7,712 nt of DNA from an uncultured Collinsella sp. GTDB taxonomy: Bacteria; Actinomycetota; Coriobacteriia; Coriobacteriales; Coriobacteriaceae. The position numbers and the translations under genes were made by a program. The stretch lies in the NCBI GenBank assembly GCA_900549275.1, contig URNU01000057.1:1-7712 (forward strand), in the 5' to 3' direction. Shown here piece by piece: positions 5,345 through 7,712 of this stretch; within the stretch, counting starts at the first letter, position 1, and the number at the start of each line of letters is the position of its first letter. The notes beneath the pieces were generated by a model, which saw only the letters and a list, made by a program, of their open reading frames with translations, made no database searches and had not been told where the DNA came from.

Positions 5345-5376
5345 AAAAACGATCGCCCCCGCCATGCGCAGGGACG
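5345..5376 (-). terminator. Probable terminator of the GntR cluster
   Basis: On the minus strand CGTCCC (5371-5376) pairs with GGGGCG (5354-5359), including one G-U pair, over an 11-nt loop. Four bases later a run of five T occurs (5345-5349). It begins 9 nt after the stop codon of the second GntR gene, in the expected place. It separates the regulator unit from the catabolic unit. Confidence 0.5.
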
Positions 5377-5385
5377 CTCTAGACG

Positions 5386-6099
5386 CTAATAGTTGTAGGT
5401 ATATCCGCCGGCATCGCCGCGGGTAAAAGACTTGGCATGCTCGATTGCCTGCCCACTCGAGTCATAGGTCAGGCCTTCCAACACGAGCGCCAGATCGCCC
5501 GGCTCAAGATTGAGCAAACTCGCATCGCGTGCGCCCAGCGCCTCGATATCGAGTTTCTCTACCGACTGATCTGGCTTGCGTCCCAACATATCGTAGGTCT
5601 CGAACAGGCTGAAGACCGAAATGTCCACGTCTTCGATGCCCGGAAACAGCAGGCACGGAATCAGTGTCATCTCGATCGATACGGGCTCACCATCGATGCA
5701 GTTGAGGCGGCGCACCGAGTAAAGCAGATCGTCCTCGGCGATGCCAAACAAGTCGGCATAATACGGGCCGGCGTAGCGTTTGGAGCGCGCCAGGATGCGC
5801 ACCGACGGCGTCGCGCCCGATGCCAGAACCGACTGACGGAAGCCGCCCTTGCGTTCGTGCTCGTCAAACCACTTGTGTCCCACAAAGGCGCCTTTGCCCT
5901 GCACGCGACGAATCTGGCCACTTTTGACCAGCTCGTCCATGGCGCTTCGGATTGTCAGGCGCGTCGTGCCAAACTCCTCGGCCAGCTCGTTTTCGGACGG
6001 AATCATCGAGCCCGTCGGGTAGTCGCCGCGCTCGATTCGCTCCGCAATACAGCGGCGAATTTGTTTGTAAACCGGCAAGTCTTCTACTGCATCAGCCAT
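5386..6099 (-). CDS. GntR-family regulator with UTRA domain (HutC subfamily), second of the pair
   Basis: A 237-residue transcription factor. Residues about 8-75 form the GntR winged helix: VYKQIRRCIAERIERGDY, then IPSENELAEEFGTTRLTIRSAM and the wing VQGKGAFV. Residues about 95-232 fit a UTRA ligand-binding domain (RVR-like SVRRLNCIDGEPVSIE at 128-143, LEGLTYDSSGQAIEHAKS at 207-224), which usually binds a sugar phosphate or similar effector. The start codon overlaps the 3' end of the upstream GntR gene by 16 nt, so translation is probably coupled. GGTGGG lies 7 nt upstream. It is a candidate repressor of the GGTATYA promoters, released by a pathway intermediate. It is only distantly similar to its neighbour, so a recent tandem duplication is unlikely. 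Confidence 0.9.
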   Translation of the reverse strand: MADAVEDLPVYKQIRRCIAERIERGDYPTGSMIPSENELAEEFGTTRLTIRSAMDELVKSGQIRRVQGKGAFVGHKWFDEHERKGGFRQSVLASGATPSVRILARSKRYAGPYYADLFGIAEDDLLYSVRRLNCIDGEPVSIEMTLIPCLLFPGIEDVDISVFSLFETYDMLGRKPDQSVEKLDIEALGARDASLLNLEPGDLALVLEGLTYDSSGQAIEHAKSFTRGDAGGYTYNY

Positions 6100-6851
6100 T
6101 CGACACCCACCTTCGTCGCAACGCCGTCTGCCTCGCCGTTATCGGCAAAACGATACTTGGTCGGCAGAATCACGGACTTGCAATACTCGACAAAGCCATC
6201 GTTCTCGTCGCGCTCGTGCGAAGCCTTGTAAAACACCGGCGTGCCCTCCTGAGCATTCAGCAACTTGGCCTCGTCGACGTTCAGACGGCTGATGGAAATA
6301 TGCTCCTTGCCGTGCGTCACATGGACATTCCCCTCTTTGAGCAAAACGTCGTAGAGGCTTTCCTGCTCAAAATCGTGATCGGGAAGCGAGGGGCACAAAG
6401 ACAGATTGACGTAAGCCGTCTCGATCGATGCCGGAGAACCGTTGACCACACGCACGCGCCGAATGCAGAAGAGCGGTGTACCCAGGTCGATCTGGGCTTT
6501 TTGGGCCAGATCGATATCGGCGTACACGACCTTGGACCAAACCAGGCGCGCGGTCGACTTTGAGCCAACCCTCTCCACCGCCTGCGTATAGTTCCATGTT
6601 TCCTGAAAGATGTTCAGCGGTTTGGGAGGACACACATAGGTGCCCGAACCGCGGCGGCTTTCCAAAGTTCCGCACGAAATAAGGCGCGTGATCGCAGCAC
6701 GCAACGCCGTGCGCGACACGCCCAGCTCTTCACAGAGCACACGCTCGGCGGGCAGCCGGTCGCCACTCTGCAGGTCATAATGTTTGATATACCAAAGAAT
6801 GCCCTCAAAGGCGCGATCTTTGGGCGGAATCGCATATGGTTCACTCGACAT
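6084..6851 (-). CDS. GntR-family regulator with UTRA domain (HutC subfamily), first of the pair
   Basis: A 255-residue transcription factor. The GntR winged helix covers about residues 11-74, with LQSGDRLPAERVLCEELGVS (27-46), RTALRAAITRLISCGTLE (47-64) and the wing RRGSGTYV. The UTRA domain covers about 95-240 (LFCIRRVRVVNGSPASIETAY at 127-147; TPVFYKASHERDENDGFVEY at 204-223). The ATG at 6851 is chosen because GAGGAG lies 8 nt upstream; the in-frame TTG two codons earlier is less likely. It follows the small uncharacterised gene by 35 nt and overlaps the next GntR gene, forming one cluster. A near-palindromic TTGGTATATCAA lies within its early coding sequence (6784-6795). It probably regulates the adjacent PTS/deglycase genes; effector and operator are not proven. 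Confidence 0.9.
   Translation of the reverse strand: MSSEPYAIPPKDRAFEGILWYIKHYDLQSGDRLPAERVLCEELGVSRTALRAAITRLISCGTLESRRGSGTYVCPPKPLNIFQETWNYTQAVERVGSKSTARLVWSKVVYADIDLAQKAQIDLGTPLFCIRRVRVVNGSPASIETAYVNLSLCPSLPDHDFEQESLYDVLLKEGNVHVTHGKEHISISRLNVDEAKLLNAQEGTPVFYKASHERDENDGFVEYCKSVILPTKYRFADNGEADGVATKVGVEWLMQ
6784..6795 (-). promoter_or_regulatory. Operator-like palindrome inside the first GntR gene
   Basis: On the coding strand TTGGTATATCAA is a near-perfect dyad resembling the intergenic TTGGTATCAA but two bases longer. It falls about 60 bp into the gene, encoding W-Y-I-K. It could be a roadblock autoregulatory site or a coincidence of codon choice. Confidence 0.2.
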
Positions 6852-6886
6852 GGGCAAGGCTCCTCAACCGCTTGATGCTGCAGGCA

Positions 6887-7378
6887 TCATTGCTCCGGAC
6901 ACCCCATGGCGTCGAAGGCCTCTTTGATCTGCTCCGCAACGTTTCGATACGACCGATATAGGCCGGAGTCTCGCTTGACTTCGCCCGCGGTCACCGGAAT
7001 CTCAAGCTTCGAAATCTCATCCTCGCCGGTTTGCACGGCAACGATGACACCCATACCAAGGCACATATTACGCTTGGCAGCGTTGTTTTTGGTAGCCTGA
7101 GCTGGATTAATCAAAATCTGCTGAGCGAGTTCGCGATTGCTAAGCTCCGGCACATCCTCGGGATTTCCGGTCTCGACAATCTCGCACTGCAGCACATCCG
7201 CGTAGTCAAAAATCTTCGGCTCGCCGCCGCGCTGATGCACGGCCCACTTGCGGCGCGTGGCATCCTGGTAGATGGCCGGCAAAAATGTAAACCGCGGCGG
7301 GTCCAAAATCGTATCCGTGATGGTAAACACATCGGGATCAAAGGCATCCTGCGGGTTTTTCTTCTTGAACAGCCCCAT
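6887..7378 (-). CDS. Uncharacterised small protein, possibly DUF4428-like
   Basis: A 163-residue protein of unknown function. It begins MGLFKKK and shows no signal peptide or convincing membrane helix. The middle part (WAVHQRGGEPKIFDYADVLQCEIVETG, about 45-71), followed by a C-terminal stretch rich in short beta-type segments and ending YRSYRNVAEQIKEAF (141-155), recalls small PH-like/DUF4428-associated proteins found in many Gram-positives. This is a weak resemblance from memory. The ATG at 7378 has GGGAGG 5 nt upstream and is preferred to a TTG at 7411. It stands 35 nt before the first GntR gene and is probably the first gene of that unit. Whether it takes part in regulation or only shares a promoter cannot be told. 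Confidence 0.7.
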   Translation of the reverse strand: MGLFKKKNPQDAFDPDVFTITDTILDPPRFTFLPAIYQDATRRKWAVHQRGGEPKIFDYADVLQCEIVETGNPEDVPELSNRELAQQILINPAQATKNNAAKRNMCLGMGVIVAVQTGEDEISKLEIPVTAGEVKRDSGLYRSYRNVAEQIKEAFDAMGCPEQ

Positions 7379-7415
7379 ATCAGCCTCCCGTACTAGCATT
7401 AAACAACTCAAGCTG

Positions 7416-7424
7416 AATATAGCA
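7416..7424 (-). promoter_or_regulatory. Extended -10 promoter for the small protein/GntR cluster
   Basis: The minus strand reads TGCTATATT, an extended -10 (TGnTATATT), 37 nt before the ATG at 7378. There is no convincing -35, which extended -10 promoters can do without. No GGTATYA core is present here, so the regulator cluster appears not to share the catabolic operator, although ATTGGT directly precedes the -10. Confidence 0.4.
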
Positions 7425-7499
7425 CCAATTTCAAGCCGCTGCCTTACCCTATCGGTACGCGGCGTCTATGGCTCGCCCAGCGGAAGAGTTAACGGACGA

Positions 7500-7574
7500 G
7501 GGCCGGGGAGGCATGCTTTGTTTTGAGAAGTGGGCTCCGCGAACTTCTCAAAACAAAGCATGCCTCCCCGGCCC
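7500..7574. repeat. Perfect 32-bp-arm inverted repeat (long hairpin)
   Basis: Positions 7500-7531 are perfectly complementary to 7543-7574, leaving an 11-nt loop (GGGCTCCGCGA). Each arm has a GC-rich outer part (GGGCCGGGGAGGCATGC) and an AT-rich inner part (TTTGTTTTGAGAAGT). No target-site duplication and no outer T run were seen. It may be a dispersed palindromic repeat, a strong bidirectional transcription barrier, or a small non-autonomous element. Being between genes and downstream of the fragment at the right edge, a terminator-like role is plausible. Confidence 0.85.
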
Positions 7575-7616
7575 CGGCAATGTAATCTTGGCTGACCATA
7601 GTTAGATGCACGGCTT

Positions 7617-7712
7617 CTAAGGCAGCGTAAGCATGGTCCCCATTACATAAATAATAATCAGTCCCCGCATATCGAAACGGTCGAGAGGGCCTGCCCCGGG
7701 CGGGTTGCCTTG
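7617..7712 (-). CDS. Possible C-terminal fragment of a gene entering from the right edge
   Basis: The minus strand is open from the window edge to a TAG at 7617-7619, giving 31 residues that end in a hydrophobic segment (MRGLIIIYVMGTMLTLP). The sequence is too short to identify. The perfect hairpin 43 nt downstream would suit the end of a transcription unit. It may equally be a chance open stretch. Confidence 0.25.
   Translation of the reverse strand, partial: QGNPPGAGPLDRFDMRGLIIIYVMGTMLTLP

Noticed and set aside
5437..6563. Two plus-strand frames opposite the GntR genes
   Set aside because: Both are antisense to intact winged-helix/UTRA genes and have no independent start signals or motifs.
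7500..7574. CRISPR repeat, integron attC site or IS terminal repeats
   Set aside because: There is only one copy, no regular spacers, no integrase or transposase gene nearby, and no flanking target duplication.
1..7712. tRNA, rRNA or other known structured RNA genes
   Set aside because: No cloverleaf, GTTCGANTC-type T-arm or rRNA-like segment was found in the intergenic stretches.

Overview
The window looks like part of a high-GC gut actinobacterial genome, most likely Collinsella or a close Coriobacteriia relative. That placement rests on composition, the strong G/C-ending codon bias and the gene content, not on a marker gene. All recognisable genes lie on the minus strand, so transcription runs from right to left.

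Right part (7712 to 5386). A possible C-terminal gene fragment enters from the right edge and is followed by a perfect 32-bp-arm inverted repeat (7500-7574). A tight three-gene cluster comes next: a small uncharacterised protein, then two different GntR/UTRA regulators whose reading frames overlap by 16 nt. A plausible terminator closes this unit near 5345-5376.

Middle and left (5385 to 1). This is a catabolic locus built around a mannose-family PTS. The first transcription unit carries a SIS-domain deglycase of the FrlB/FraB/GfrF type, then EIIA and EIIB. A 294-nt regulatory gap follows. The second unit carries EIIC, EIID and, after a terminator-like hairpin, a FrlC-like TIM-barrel epimerase. 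The most economical reading is import and phosphorylation of an Amadori compound (fructoselysine, glucoselysine or a similar sugar-amine), cleavage of the phosphorylated product by the SIS enzyme to a hexose-6-phosphate and an amine or amino acid, and epimerisation of an isomer (psicoselysine-type) by the FrlC-like enzyme. The substrate is inferred.

The most striking non-coding feature is a repeated promoter architecture. Three intergenic regions (1-110, 2911-3020, 5228-5344) each carry two direct copies of ATTGGTATYAA (minus strand) 33-35 bp apart, flanking a likely promoter, plus an upstream ACCG-nnn-ACCG-like box about 27-31 bp further upstream. The GGTATYA core was found by eye seven times in the window and only between genes. 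This is probably the regulon of one or both GntR proteins. The leftmost copy predicts that the next gene beyond the window's left edge belongs to the same regulon.
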